In this document: positions 44,785 to 57,462 of the stretch, piece by piece
Position numbering within the stretch: the first letter of the stretch is position 1
How the letters are laid out: every line of letters begins with the position of its first letter
Source of the DNA: Trichobilharzia szidati
Lineage: Eukaryota > Platyhelminthes > Trematoda > Strigeidida > Schistosomatidae
Direction of reading: 5' to 3'
Length of the DNA stretch: 64,000 bases
Assembly (NCBI GenBank): GCA_944472155.2
Contig: OX235273.1
Location: forward strand, 7,785,204 to 7,849,203
Translations under genes and position numbers: made by a program
The notes under the pieces: model-generated
Databases searched by the model: none
The model's input: the letters and a program-made list of their open reading frames with translations, nothing else
What the model was told of the DNA's origin: nothing

Positions 44785-44900
44785 TAGTGAAACAGCTGTC
44801 CAGTACTCCCAGATTTTCCAATGTTTCTCTAACTAATGTCACCTCATGATGAAATCCTGTAACCAATCAAATCCCTACAAACCAACACTTGAATATCCTA
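44785..44900 (+). repeat. SINE 3' segment in opposite orientation
   Basis: Begins inside the hammerhead: GAAACAGCTGTCCAGTAC, then TCCCAGATTTTCCAATG and TCTCTAACTAATGTCACC. It is the reverse complement of 44,435-44,505, so together the two SINE pieces make an inverted arrangement about 290 bp apart. Confidence 0.7.
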
Positions 44901-45059
44901 ATTTGTACCAACTATAGCTAAAACGAAATTGTCCGACTAATTGAAATCAACGACTTCCTTTAGATTTCTCTAATAGTTCGCTGTTTGTATTTGTTGTTGT
45001 TAGTCGGGTGTCTCTAAGTCAACTTGAAGTCCTCTCTTCACTACCTTCCCCCCCCCAAC

Positions 45060-45545
45060 TAGTTAGTTTTCATACATTTATACACCCTTTAATGAATTTG
45101 AACAAAGCAAGAACTAAAGTTTTAGCAGAATATCCTGCAGCTAAGCTCGTCCCCGTCTATCGAACAACTTGCTCTTTGATGCAATCAAAAATCGTTAGAT
45201 ATCCTTCTCATGTTAACTCCAACTGTATATAGAAATTTACATGTATCTGTGTTGGGATTCAGTTACATTGGAAGAATAGAAAGAAGGGCATATCTACAAT
45301 TTTCTGAACATGTACCAAAAAGCTTACGTCTAAAGGGAACAAATGCTTTCAGCAGCAGTGCCATCGACAGGCATCTCATCGACACGGGTCATGAGGTGGA
45401 AGTCGAAAAGTCAATCAAAATTATCAATAAGCAAAAAAGCTCAATTCTCCTTAAGTTTTCTGAAGCCATTTCCATCAAGCGCCTGAAACCTGATTTATGC
45501 GTTCAGAGAGAAGCGGTTGTCAGTCTTTCTTTGCCCTGGTAACTG
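45060..45545 (+). pseudogene. Penelope-like element: GIY-YIG endonuclease with stop and frameshift
   Basis: Plus strand: LVPVYRTTCSLMQSKIVRYP then SHVNSNCI, followed by a TAG where the GIY Tyr belongs, then KFTCIC, then a one-base shift (~45,250) into FSYIGRIERRAYLQFSEHVP, AIDRHLIDTGHEVE and ISIKRLKPDLC. The two lesions fall inside the GIY-YIG core. Only the C-terminal part of the element remains. It belongs to a different subgroup from the copies at 32.5 and 42.4 kb. Confidence 0.85.
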
Positions 45546-46139
45546 GATATTTTTCATCCAAATGCGAGATGCTGAAAAGATTTCATTGTGTATGATTATT
45601 ATTGTTCGGAATAGTGTTTATTATTGCATATATATATATATATATTATTAGTGTATGCATATATTGACCGATTGCTTTTTGTTTAAAATGAACTATGTGC
45701 AAGTAAGTTAGAACTGTCTTTGTAGAAAAATTTAATACTGATGTGGCCCTGTAAACAGCTGACGAGAAGGCGACGAAATCAAAAATTGTTCCATTATATT
45801 CTCCTAAAATTAAGAACGGTCAGTCAACCACACTAACTCACTCTAATCCGAACATCGACTACTCCATTCAATCGTCCACAATCCACTACGACCAATAGCC
45901 TACCACATTCACTAATCAATAACAAACAGACGAAAGACAAACGAACCGACCCAACAACCAACCAACCAACCAACCAAGAAACAAACAAGCAAAACACCTT
46001 AATTTTTTAAATTAATTTAATTTTAATTTTTTAATTTTATCATAGATTGACTCCACACAGTATTTTTGATACAAGTATGGAATTTTCAGCATGTGACATC
46101 GGTAGCCCAAATTTTGCAGGCCGACCATTGATATCGGGT

Positions 46140-46206
46140 GTGCGTCGGCCGGGGATCGAACCCCGAACCATGTGCATGGTCGGCGAGCGTCCTAACCGCT
46201 ATGCAC
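46140..46206 (-). other. Degenerate tRNA-like sequence, first of 14 copies in the array
   Basis: The minus strand starts GTGCATAGCGGTTAGGACGC and ends GACGCAC: GTGC/GCAC could pair as an acceptor end, AGCGGTTAGGA resembles a D loop/A box, and GGTTCGATCCC fits the B box. However the T stem has a mismatch with a 7-base loop, the D stem does not pair, and in place of an anticodon arm there is a near-palindrome (GACCATGCACATGGTT). No TTTT terminator follows. It is probably a tRNA pseudogene or tRNA-derived element. Other copies start at 47,456; 48,774; 50,092; 51,432; 52,750; 54,078; 55,412; 56,738; 58,060; 59,386; 60,717; 62,031 and 63,374, each 67 bp. Confidence 0.55.
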
Positions 46207-46794
46207 AGAGGGAGATTGAGAGTGAGGGAGTTACAAATTCCAGCTAGCATTGAGTTGGGGGTGAACTGCATATATTTTCAGGGAGATTTCGGCCAGACTT
46301 GAGAAACTTTGGGTAAGACTGGAGATCATGTACTGTCCCACGTTCTGCAATCCGCCCGAGTATTTTGCCCCGAAAATTCTGCAGGGCACCCGAAGATAAT
46401 GCTTGCTAGCTAGCTAGGATCAGTGCGTAGACGCAATGATTTGGAGAGCCAGAGTAGAAAGTGACGACCTCCAGGATGAACCGACCAACTGTGACACACC
46501 TCAGATCTGATTGATATGCAGGCGCCAATGAATCAGGAGCTGTCAGTGGGACTGTGTCACGTGGACTGGTGATGAGCAAAACAGTGAGTAGTCAGTGAGT
46601 GAGTGACGTCGTCCTAGCTGGCTAGCTCAGTCGACTGACTTGTTGCACTTGATGAGTGAAGTTGCATTGATTCAACAGACCGACGACTGGTGGGGACAGC
46701 AAACACCGTTGACAGACACATGGCCGTCCGGGCGGCCGGCAGGAGAGACAGGCAAGTAGACTGACTGACTGACTGTCAAGCACTAAAAGCCTCA

Positions 46795-46867
46795 CGAGCC
46801 TGCCAGGATTCGAACCTGGAATCTCCTGATCCGTAGTCAGGCGCGTTATCCATTGCGCCACAGGCCC
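46795..46867 (-). tRNA. tRNA-Arg(ACG), unit 1
   Basis: 73 nt, full cloverleaf. Acceptor GGGCCTG pairs with CAGGCTC (one G-U), discriminator G. D arm GCG/CGC; anticodon stem CCTGA/TCAGG with loop CTACGGA, giving anticodon ACG (inosine at 34 would read CGU, CGC, CGA). Variable loop AGATT; T arm CCAGG/CCTGG with loop TTCGAAT. A and B boxes are intact, no intron, and a TTTT terminator follows about 8 bases after the 3' end. It closely follows the eukaryotic tRNA-Arg(ACG) consensus. The unit is subtype Ia. Confidence 0.97.
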
Positions 46868-48110
46868 ACGCCACGCCGTGCACATCCCATCACATCTCAA
46901 ACTCAATACACCCACCCTATCAACAACACAGCCCTACTCACTCACAATCACACTCACACTCACACACACACACGCACGCACGCCCCCGCGAGCGCGCGCA
47001 TTCATGCACACACCTCACCACCAATTCACCATCACATCACATCACATCACATAAACAAACACAACACTCTCACACAATCGAGTAACTCGTCAAAATCAAC
47101 TGAAACTAAGCACGGTCAGTCAACCACACTAACTCACCCTAATCCGAACATCGACTACTCCATTCAATCGTCCACAATCCACTACGGCCAATAGCCTACC
47201 ACATTCACTAATCAATAACAAACAGACGAAAGACAAACGAACCGACCCAACAACCAACCAACCAACCAACAAACCAACCAACCAACCAAGAAACAAACAA
47301 GCAAAACACCTTAATTTTTTAAATTAATTTAATTTTAATTTTTTAATTTTATCATAGATTGACTTACTCCACACAGTATTTTTGATACAAGTATGGAATT
47401 TTCAGCATGTGACATCGGTAGCCCAAATTTTGCAGGCCGACCATTGATATCGGGTGTGCGTCGGCCGGGGATCGAACCCCGAACCATGTGCATGGTCGGC
47501 GAGCGTCCTAACCGCTATGCACAGAGGGAGATTGAGAGTGAGGGAGTTACAAATTCCAGCTAGCATTGAGTTCGGGGTGAACTGCATATATTTTCAGGGA
47601 GATTTCAGCCAGACTTGAGAAACTTTGGGTAAGACTGGAGATCATGTACTGTCCCACGTTCTGCAATCCGCCCGAGTATTTTGCCCCGAAAATTCTGCAG
47701 GGCACCCGAAGATAATGCTTGCTAGCTAGCTAGGATCAGTGCGTAGACGCAATGATTTGGAGAGCCAGAGTAGAAAGTGACGACCTCCAGGATGAACCGA
47801 CCAACTGTGACACACCTCAGATCTGATTGATATGCAGGCGCCAATGAATCAGGAGCTGTCAGTGGGACTGTGTCACGTGGACTGGTGATGAGCAAAACAG
47901 TGAGTAGTCAGTGAGTGAGTGACGTCGTCCTAGCTGGCTAGCTCAGTCGACTGACTTGTTGCACTTGATGAGTGAAGTTGCATTGATTCAACAGACCGAC
48001 GACTGGTGGGGACAGCAAACACCGTTGACAGACACATGGCCGTCCGGGCGGCCGGCAGGAGAGACAGGCAAGTAGACTGACTGACTGACTGTCAAGCACT
48101 AAAAGCCTCA

Positions 48111-48183
48111 CGAGCCTGCCAGGATTCGAACCTGGAATCTCCTGATCCGTAGTCAGGCGCGTTATCCATTGCGCCACAGGCCC
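48111..48183 (-). tRNA. tRNA-Arg(ACG), unit 2
   Basis: Sequence identical to unit 1, with the same TTTT terminator; subtype Ia unit. Confidence 0.97.
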
Positions 48184-49428
48184 ACGCCACGCCGTGCACA
48201 TCCCATCACATCTCAAACTCAATACACCCACCCTATCAACAACACAGCCCTACTCACTCACAATCACACTCACACTCACACACACACACGCACGCACGCC
48301 CCCGCGAGCGCGCGCGCATTCATGCACACACCTCACCACCAATTCACCATCACATCACATCACATCACATAAACAAACACAACACTCTCACACAATCGAG
48401 TAACTCGTCAAAATCAACTGAAACTAAGCACGGTCAGTCAACCACACTAACTCACCCTAATCCGAACATCGACTACTCCATTCAATCGTCCACAATCCAC
48501 TACGGCCAATAGCCTACCACATTCACTAATCAATAACAAACAGACGAAAGACAAACGAACCGACCCAACAACCAACCAACCAACCAACAAACCAACCAAC
48601 CAACCAAGAAACAAACAAGCAAAACACCTTAATTTTTTAAATTAATTTAATTTTAATTTTTTAATTTTATCATAGATTGACTTACTCCACACAGTATTTT
48701 TGATACAAGTATGGAATTTTCAGCATGTGACATCGGTAGCCCAAATTTTGCAGGCCGACCATTGATATCGGGTGTGCGTCGGCCGGGGATCGAACCCCGA
48801 ACCATGTGCATGGTCGGCGAGCGTCCTAACCGCTATGCACAGAGGGAGATTGAGAGTGAGGGAGTTACAAATTCCAGCTAGCATTGAGTTGGGGGTGAAC
48901 TGCATATATTTTCAGGGAGATTTCGGCCAGACTTGAGAAACTTTGGGTAAGACTGGAGATCATGTACTGTCCCACGTTCTGCAATCCGCCCGAGTATTTT
49001 GCCCCGAAAATTCTGCAGGGCACCCGAAGATAATGCTTGCTAGCTAGCTAGGATCAGTGCGTAGACGCAATGATTTGGAGAGCCAGAGTAGAAAGTGACG
49101 ACCTCCAGGATGAACCGACCAACTGTGACACACCTCAGATCTGATTGATATGCAGGCGCCAATGAATCAGGAGCTGTCAGTGGGACTGTGTCACGTGGAC
49201 TGGTGATGAGCAAAACAGTGAGTAGTCAGTGAGTGAGTGACGTCGTCCTAGCTGGCTAGGTCAGTCGACTGACTTGTTGCACTTGATGAGTGAAGTTGCA
49301 TTGATTCAACAGACCGACGACCGGTGGGGACAGCAGACACCGTTGACAGACACATGGCCGTCCGGGCGGCCGGCCGGAGAGACAGGCAAGTAGACTGACT
49401 GACTGACTGTCAAGCACTAAAAGCCTCA

Positions 49429-49501
49429 CGAGCCTGCCAGGATTCGAACCTGGAATCTCCTGATCCGTAGTCAGGCGCGTTATCCATTGCGCCACAGGCC
49501 C
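49429..49501 (-). tRNA. tRNA-Arg(ACG), unit 3
   Basis: Identical to unit 1; subtype Ib unit. Confidence 0.97.
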
Positions 49502-50746
49502 ACGCCACGCCGTGCACATCCCATCACATCTCAAACTCAATACACCCACCCATTCAACAACACAGCCCTACTCACTCACAATCACACTCACACTCACACA
49601 CACACACGCACGCACGCCCCCGCGAGCGCGCGCGCATTCATGCACACACCTCACCACCAATTCACCATCACATCACATCACATCACATAAACAAACGCAA
49701 CACTCTCACACAATCGAGTAACTCGTCAAAATCAACTGAAACTAAGCACGGTCAGTCAACCACACTAACTCACCCTAATCCGAACATCGACTACTCCATT
49801 CAATCGTCCACAATCCACTACGGCCAATAGCCTACCACATTCACTAATCAATAACAAACAGACGAAAGACAAACGAACCGACCCAACAACCAACCAACCA
49901 ACCAACAAACCAACCAACCAACCAAGAAACAAACAAGCAAAACACCTTAATTTTTTAAATTAATTTAATTTTAATTTTTTAATTTTATCATAGATTGACT
50001 TACTCCACACAGTATTTTTGATACAAGTATGGAATTTTCAGCATGTGACATCGGTAGCCCAAATTTTGCAGGCCGACCATTGATATCGGGTGTGCGTCGG
50101 CCGGGGATCGAACCCCGAACCATGTGCATGGTCGGCGAGCGTCCTAACCGCTATGCACAGAGGGAGATTGAGAGTGAGGGAGTTACAAATTCCAGCTAGC
50201 ATTGAGTTCGGGGTGAACTGCATATATTTTCAGGGAGATTTCGGCCAGACTTGAGAAACTTTGGGTAAGACTGGAGATTATGTACTGTCCCACGTTCTGC
50301 AATCCGCCCGAGTATTTTGCCCCGAAAATTCTGCAGGGCACCCGAAGATAATGCTTGCTAGCTAGCTAGGATCAGTGCGTAGACGCAATGATTTGGAGAG
50401 CCAGAGTAGAAAGTGACGACCTCCAGGATGAACCGACCAACTGTGACACACCTCAGATCTGATTGATATGCAGGCGCCAATGAATCAGGAGCTGTCAGTG
50501 GGACTGTGTCACGTGGACTGGTGATGAGCAAAACAGTGAGTAGTCAGTGAGTGAGTGACGTCGTCCTAGCTGGCTAGGTCAGTCGACTGACTTGTTGCAC
50601 TTGATGAGTGAAGTTGCATTGATTCAACAGACCGACGACCGGTGGGGACAGCAGACACCGTTGACAGACACATGGCCGTCCGGGCGGCCGGCCGGAGAGA
50701 CAGGCAAGTAGACTGACTGACTGACTGTCAAGCACTAAAAGCCTCA

Positions 50747-50819
50747 CGAGCCTGCCAGGATTCGAACCTGGAATCTCCTGATCCGTAGTCAGGCGCGTTA
50801 TCCATTGCGCCACAGGCCC
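50747..50819 (-). tRNA. tRNA-Arg(ACG), unit 4
   Basis: Identical to unit 1; subtype Ib unit. Confidence 0.97.
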
Positions 50820-52083
50820 ACGCCACGCCGTGCACATCCCATCACATCTCAAACTCAATACACCCACCCATTCAACAACACAGCCCTACTCACTCACAAT
50901 CACACTCACACTCACACACACACACGCACGCACGCCCCCGCGAGCGCGCGCGCATTCATGCACACACCTCACCACCAATTCACCATCACATCACATCACA
51001 TCACATCACATCACATCACAACACATAGACAAACACAACACTCTCACACAATCGAGTAACTCGTCAAAATCAACTGAAACTAAGCACGGTCAGTCAACCA
51101 CACTACCTCACCCTAATCCTAACATCGACTACTCCATTCAATCGTCCACAATCCACTACGGCCAATAGCCTACCACATTCACTAATCAATAACAAACAGA
51201 CGAAAGACAAACGAACCGACCCAACAACCAACCAACCAACCAACCAACCAAGAAACAAACAAGCAAACAAACAAACAAGCAAAACACCTTAATTTTTTAA
51301 TTTAATTTAATTTTAATTTTTTAATTTTATCATAGATTGACTTTCCACACAGTATTTTTGATACAAGTATGGAATTTTCAGCATGTGACATCGGTAGGCC
51401 AAATTTTGCAGGCCGACCATTGTTATCGGGTGTGCGTCGGCCGGGGATCGAACCCCGAACCATGTGCATGGTCGGCGAGCGTCCTAACCGCTATGCACAG
51501 AGGGAGATTGAGAGTGAGGGAGTTACAAATTCCAGCTAGCATTGAGTTGGGGGTGAACTGCATATATTTTCAGGGAGATTTCAGCCAGACTTGAGAAACT
51601 TTGGGTAAGACTGGAGATTATGTACTGTCCCACGTTCTGCAATCCGCCCGAGTATTTTGCCCCGAAAATTCTGCAGGGCACCCGAAGATAATGCTTGCTA
51701 GCTAGCTAGGATCAGTGCGTAGACGCAATGATTTGGAGAGCCAGAGTAGAAAGTGACGACCTCCAGGATGAACCGACCAACTGTGACACACCTCAGATCC
51801 GATTGATATGCAGGCGCCAATGAATCAGGAGCTGTCAGTGGGACTGTGTCACGTGGACTGGTGATGAGTACAACAGTAAGTAGTCAGTGAGTGAGTGACG
51901 TCGTCCTAGCTGGCTAGCTCAGTCGACTGACTTGTTGCACTTGATGAGTGAAGTTGCATTGATTCAACAGACCGACCGGTGGGGACAGACAGCGGACACC
52001 GTTGACACATGGCCGACCGGCCGGCGGGCCGGCCAGACAGGCAAGTAGACTGACTGACTGACTGTCAAGCACTAAAAGCCTCA

Positions 52084-52156
52084 CGAGCCTGCCAGGATTC
52101 GAACCTGGAATCTCCTGATCCGTAGTCAGGCGCGTTATCCATTGCGCCACAGGCCC
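52084..52156 (-). tRNA. tRNA-Arg(ACG), unit 5
   Basis: Identical to unit 1, although the flanking CCGG block is subtype II. Confidence 0.97.
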
Positions 52157-53404
52157 ACGCCACGCCGTGCACATCCCATCACATCTCAAACTCAATACAC
52201 CCACCCTATCAACAACACAGCCCTACTCACTCACAATCACACTCACACTCACACACACACACGCACGCACGCCCCCGCGAGCGCGCGCATTCATGCACAC
52301 ACCTCACCACCAATTCACCATCACATCACATCACATCACATCACATAAACAAACGCAACACTCTCACACAATCGAGTAACTCGTCAAAATCAACTGAAAC
52401 TAAGCACGGTCAGTCAACCACACTAACTCACCCTAATCCTAACATCGACTACTCCATTCAATCGTCCACAATCCACTACGGCCAATAGCCTACCACATTC
52501 ACTAATCAATAACAAACAGACGAAAGACAAACGAACCGACCCAACAACCAACCAACCAACCAACCAACCAAGAAACAAACAAGCAAACAAACAAACAAGC
52601 AAAACACCATAATTTTTTCATTTAATTTAATTTTAATTTTTTAATTTTATCATAGATTGACTCCACACAGTATTTTTGATACAAGTATGGAATTTTCAGC
52701 ATGTGACATCGGTAGGCCAAATTTTGCAGGCCGACCATTGTTATCGGGTGTGCGTCGGCCGGGGATCGAACCCCGGACCATGTGCATGGTCGGCGAGCGT
52801 CCTAACCGCTATGCACAGAGGGAGATTGAGAGTGAGGGAGTTACAAATTCCAGCTAGCATTGAGTTCGGGGTGAACTGCATATATTTTCAGGGAGATTTC
52901 AGCCAGACTTGAGAAACTTTGGGTAAGACTGGAGATCATGTACTGTCCCACGTTCTGCAATCCGCCCGAGTATTTTGCCCCGAAAATTCTGCAGGGCGCC
53001 CGAAGATAATGCTTGCTAGCTAGCTAGGATCAGTGCGTAGACGCAATGATTTGGAGAGCCAGAGTAGAAAGTGACGACCTCCAGGATGAACCGACCAACT
53101 GTGACACACCTCAGATCTGATTGATATGCAGGCGCCAATGAATCAGGAGCTGTCAGTGGGACTGTGTCACGTGGACTGGTGATGAGCAAAACAGTAAGTA
53201 GTCAGTGAGTGAGTGACGTCGTCCTAGCTGGCTAGCTCAGTCGACTGACTTGTTGCACTTGATGAGTGAAGTTGCATTGATTCAACAGACCGACGACCGG
53301 TGGGGACAGCAGACACCGTTGACAGACACATGGCCGTCCGGGCGGCCGGCCGGAGAGACAGGCAAGTAGACTGACTGACTGACTGTCAAGCACTAAAAGC
53401 CTCA

Positions 53405-53477
53405 CGAGCCTGCCAGGATTCGAACCTGGAATCTCCTGATCCGTAGTCAGGCGCGTTATCCATTGCGCCACAGGCCC
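53405..53477 (-). tRNA. tRNA-Arg(ACG), unit 6
   Basis: Identical to unit 1; subtype Ib unit. Confidence 0.97.
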
Positions 53478-54729
53478 ACGCCACGCCGTGCACATCCCAT
53501 CACATCTCAAACTCAATACACCCACCCTATCAACAACACAGCCCTACTCACTCACAATCACACTCACACTCACTCACACACACACACGCACGCACGCCCC
53601 CGCGAGCGCGCGCGCATTCATGCACACACCTCACCACCAATTCACCATCACATCACATCACATCACATCACATCACATAAACAAACGCAACACTCTCACA
53701 CAATCGAGTAACTCGTCAAAATCAACTGAAACTAAGCACGGTCAGTCAACCACACTAACTCACCCTAATCCTAACATCGACTACTCCATTCAATCGTCCA
53801 CAATCCACTACGGCCAATAGCCTACCACATTCACTAATCAATAACAAACAGACGAAAGACAAACGAACCGACCCAACAACCAACCAACCAACCAACAAAC
53901 CAACCAACCAACCAAGAAACAAACAAGCAAAACACCATAATTTTTTCATTTAATTTAATTTTAATTTTTTAATTTTATCATAGATTGACTCCACACAGTA
54001 TTTTTGATACAAGTATGGAATTTTCAGCATGTGACATCGGTAGCCCAAATTTTGCAGGCCGACCATTGATATCGGGTGTGCGTCGGCCGGGGATCGAACC
54101 CCGAACCATGTGCATGGTCGGCGAGCGTCCTAACCGCTATGCACAGAGGGAGATTGAGAGTGAGGGAGTTACAAATTCCAGCTAGCATTGAGTTCGGGGT
54201 GAACTGCATATATTTTGAGGGAGATTTCAGCCAGACTTGAGAAACTTTGGGTAAGACTGGAGATTATGTACTGTCCCACGTTCTGCAATCCGCCCGAGTA
54301 TTTTTCCCCGAAAATTCTGCAGGGCACCCGAAGATAATGCTTGCTAGCTAGCTAGGATCAGTGCGTAGACGCAATGATTTGGAGAGCCAGAGTAGAAAGT
54401 GACGACCTCCAGGATGAACCAACCGACTGTGACACACCTCAGATCTGATTGATATGCAGGCGCCAATGAATCAGGAGCTGTCAGTGGGACTGTGTCACGT
54501 GGACTGGTGATGAGCAAAGCAGTAAGTAGTCAGTGAGTGAGTGACGTCGTCCTAGCTGGCTAGCTCAGTCGACTGACTTGTTGCACTTGATGAGTGAAGT
54601 TGCATTGATTCAACAGACCGACCGGTGGGGACAGACAGCGGACACCGTTGACACATGGCCGACCGGCCGGCGGGCCGGCCAGACAGGCAAGTAGACTGAC
54701 TGACTGACTGTCAAGCACTAAAAGCCTCA

Positions 54730-54802
54730 CGAGCCTGCCAGGATTCGAACCTGGAATCTCCTGATCCGTAGTCAGGCGCGTTATCCATTGCGCCACAGGC
54801 CC
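54730..54802 (-). tRNA. tRNA-Arg(ACG), unit 7
   Basis: Identical to unit 1; subtype II unit. Confidence 0.97.
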
Positions 54803-56063
54803 ACGCCACGCCGTGCACATCCCATCACATCTCAAACTCAATACACCCACCCTATCAACAACACAGCCCTACTCACTCACAATCACACTCACACTCACAC
54901 ACACACACGCACGCACGCCCCCGCGAGCGCGCGCGCATTCATGCACACACCTCACCACCAATTCACCATCACATCACATCACATCACATCACATCACATC
55001 ACATAGACAAACACAACACTCTCACACAATCGAGTAACTCGTCAAAATCAACTGAAACTAACTAAGCACGGCCAGTCAACCACACTAACTCACCCTAATC
55101 CTAACATCGACTACTCCATTCAATCGTCCACAATCCACTACGGCCAATAGCCTACCACATTCACTAATCAATAACAAACAGACGAAAGACAAACGAACCG
55201 ACCCAACAACCAACCAACCAACCAACCAACCAAGAAACAAACAAGCAAACAAACAAACAAGCAAAACACCATAATTTTTTCATTTAATTTAATTTTAATT
55301 TTTTAATTTTATCATAGATTGACTCCACACAGTATTTTTGATACAAGTATGGAATTTTCAGCATGTGACATCGGTAGCCCAAATGTTGCAGGCCGACCAT
55401 TGATATCGGGTGTGCGTCGGCCGGGGATCGAACCCCGAACCATGTGCATGGTCGGCGAGCGTCCTAACCGCTATGCACAGAGGGAGATTGAGAGTGAGGG
55501 AGTTACAAATTCCAGCTAGCATTGAGTTCGGGGTGAACTGCATATATTTTCAGGGAGATTTCAGCCAGACTTGAGAAACTTTGGGTAAGACTGGAGATCA
55601 TGTACTGTCCCACGTTCTGCAATCCGCCCGAGTATTTTGCCCCGAAAATTCTGCAGGGCACCCGAAGATAATGCTTGCTAGCTAGCTAGGATCAGTGCGT
55701 AGACGCAATGATTTGGAGAGCCAGAGTAGAAAGTGACGACCTCCAGGATGAACCAACCGACTGTGACACACCTCAGATCCGATTGATATGCAGGCGCCAA
55801 TGAATCAGGAGCTGTCAGTGGGACTGTGTCACGTGGACTGGCGATGAGTACAACAGTAAGTAGTCAGTGAGTGAGTGACGTCGTCCTAGCTGGCTAGCTC
55901 AGTCGACTGACTTGTTGCACTTGATGAGCGAAGTTGCATTGATTCAACAGACCGACCGGTGGGGACAGACAGCGGACACCGTTGACACATGGCCGACCGG
56001 CCGGCGGGCCGGCCAGACAGGCAAGTAGACTGACTGACTGACTGTCAAGCACTAAAAGCCTCA

Positions 56064-56136
56064 CAAGCCTGCCAGGATTCGAACCTGGAATCTCCTGATC
56101 CGTAGTCAGGCGCGTTATCCATTGCGCCACAGGCCC
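56064..56136 (-). tRNA. tRNA-Arg(ACG), unit 8 (C72T variant)
   Basis: As unit 1 except position 72 is T (plus-strand A at 56,065), which turns the first acceptor pair from G-C to G-U. Still a plausible tRNA. Subtype II unit. Confidence 0.93.
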
Positions 56137-57389
56137 ACGCCACGCCGTGCACATCCCATCACATCTCAAACTCAATACACCCACCCTATCAACAACACAG
56201 CCCTACTCACTCACAATCACACTCACACTCACTCACACACACACACGCACGCACGCCCCCGCGAGCGCGCGCGCATTCATGCACACACCTCACCACCAAT
56301 TCACCATCACATCACATCACATCACATCACATCACATCACATAAACAAACGCAACACTCTCACACAATCGAGTAACTCGTCAAAATCAACTGAAACTAAG
56401 CACGGTCAGTCAACCACACTAACTCACCCTAATCCGAACATCGACTACTCCATTCAATCGTCCACAATCCACTACGGCCAATAGCCTACCACATTCACTA
56501 ATCAATAACAAACAGACGAAAGACAAACGAACCGACCCAACAACCAACCAACCAACCAACCAACCAATCAACCAAGAAACAAACAAGCAAAACACCTTAA
56601 TTTTTTAAATTAATTTAATTTTAATTTTTTAATTTTATCATAGATTGACTCCACACAGTATTTTTGATACAAGTATGGAATTTTCAGCATGTGACATCGG
56701 TAGGCCAAATTTTGCAGGCCGACCATTGTTATCGGGTGTGCGTCGGCCGGGGATCGAACCCCGGACCATGTGCATGGTCGGCGAGCGTCCTAACCGCTAT
56801 GCACAGAGGGAGATTGAGAGTGAGGGAGTTACAAATTCCAGCTAGCATTGAGTTCGGGGTGAACTGCATATATTTTGAGGGAGATTTCGGCCAGACTTGA
56901 GAAACTTTGGGTAAGACTGGAGATCATGTACTGTCCCACGTTCTGCAATCCGCCCGAGTATTTTGCCCCGAAAATTCTGCAGGGCACCCGAAGATAATGC
57001 TTGCTAGCTAGCTAGGATCAGTGCGTAGACGCAATGATTTGGAGAGCCAGAGTAGAAAGTGACGACCTCCAGGATGAACCGACCGACTGTGACACACCTC
57101 AGATCCGATTGATATGCAGGCGCCAATGAATCAGGAGCTGTCAGTGGGACTGTGTCACGTGGACTGGCGATGAGTACAACAGTAAGTAGTCAGTGAGTGA
57201 GTGACGTCGTCCTAGCTGGCTAGCTCAGTCGACTGACTTGTTGCACTTGATGAGCGAAGTTGCATTGATTCAACAGACCGACCGGTGGGGACAGACAGCG
57301 GACACCGTTGACACATGGCCGACCGGCCGGCGGGCCGGCCAGACAGGCAAGTAGACTGACTGACTGACTGTCAAGCACTAAAAGCCTCA

Positions 57390-57462
57390 CAAGCCTGCCA
57401 GGATTCGAACCTGGAATCTCCTGATCCGTAGTCAGGCGCGTTATCCATTGCGCCACAGGCCC
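57390..57462 (-). tRNA. tRNA-Arg(ACG), unit 9 (C72T variant)
   Basis: Same position-72 T as unit 8 (plus-strand A at 57,391). The adjacent position in the array suggests one mutation spread by duplication. Subtype II unit. Confidence 0.93.

Noticed and set aside
46555..46650. Possible C/D-box snoRNA (GTGATGA ... CTGA) in each unit
   Set aside because: The motifs are present but short and common in this GTGA/CTGA-rich block; no terminal stem or D-prime/C-prime pattern was found, and units 5 and 8-11 alter the C-box neighbourhood.
46622..46915. Recurrent 96-97 aa minus-strand ORF in every array unit
   Set aside because: It reads through the tRNA-Arg gene (AQWITRLTT and similar come from tRNA sequence) and has no protein-like features; repetition comes from the array itself.
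46853..47194. His/Thr-rich plus-strand ORFs in the array
   Set aside because: Translations of (CA)n and (CATCA)n microsatellites; frames and lengths vary between units with repeat number.
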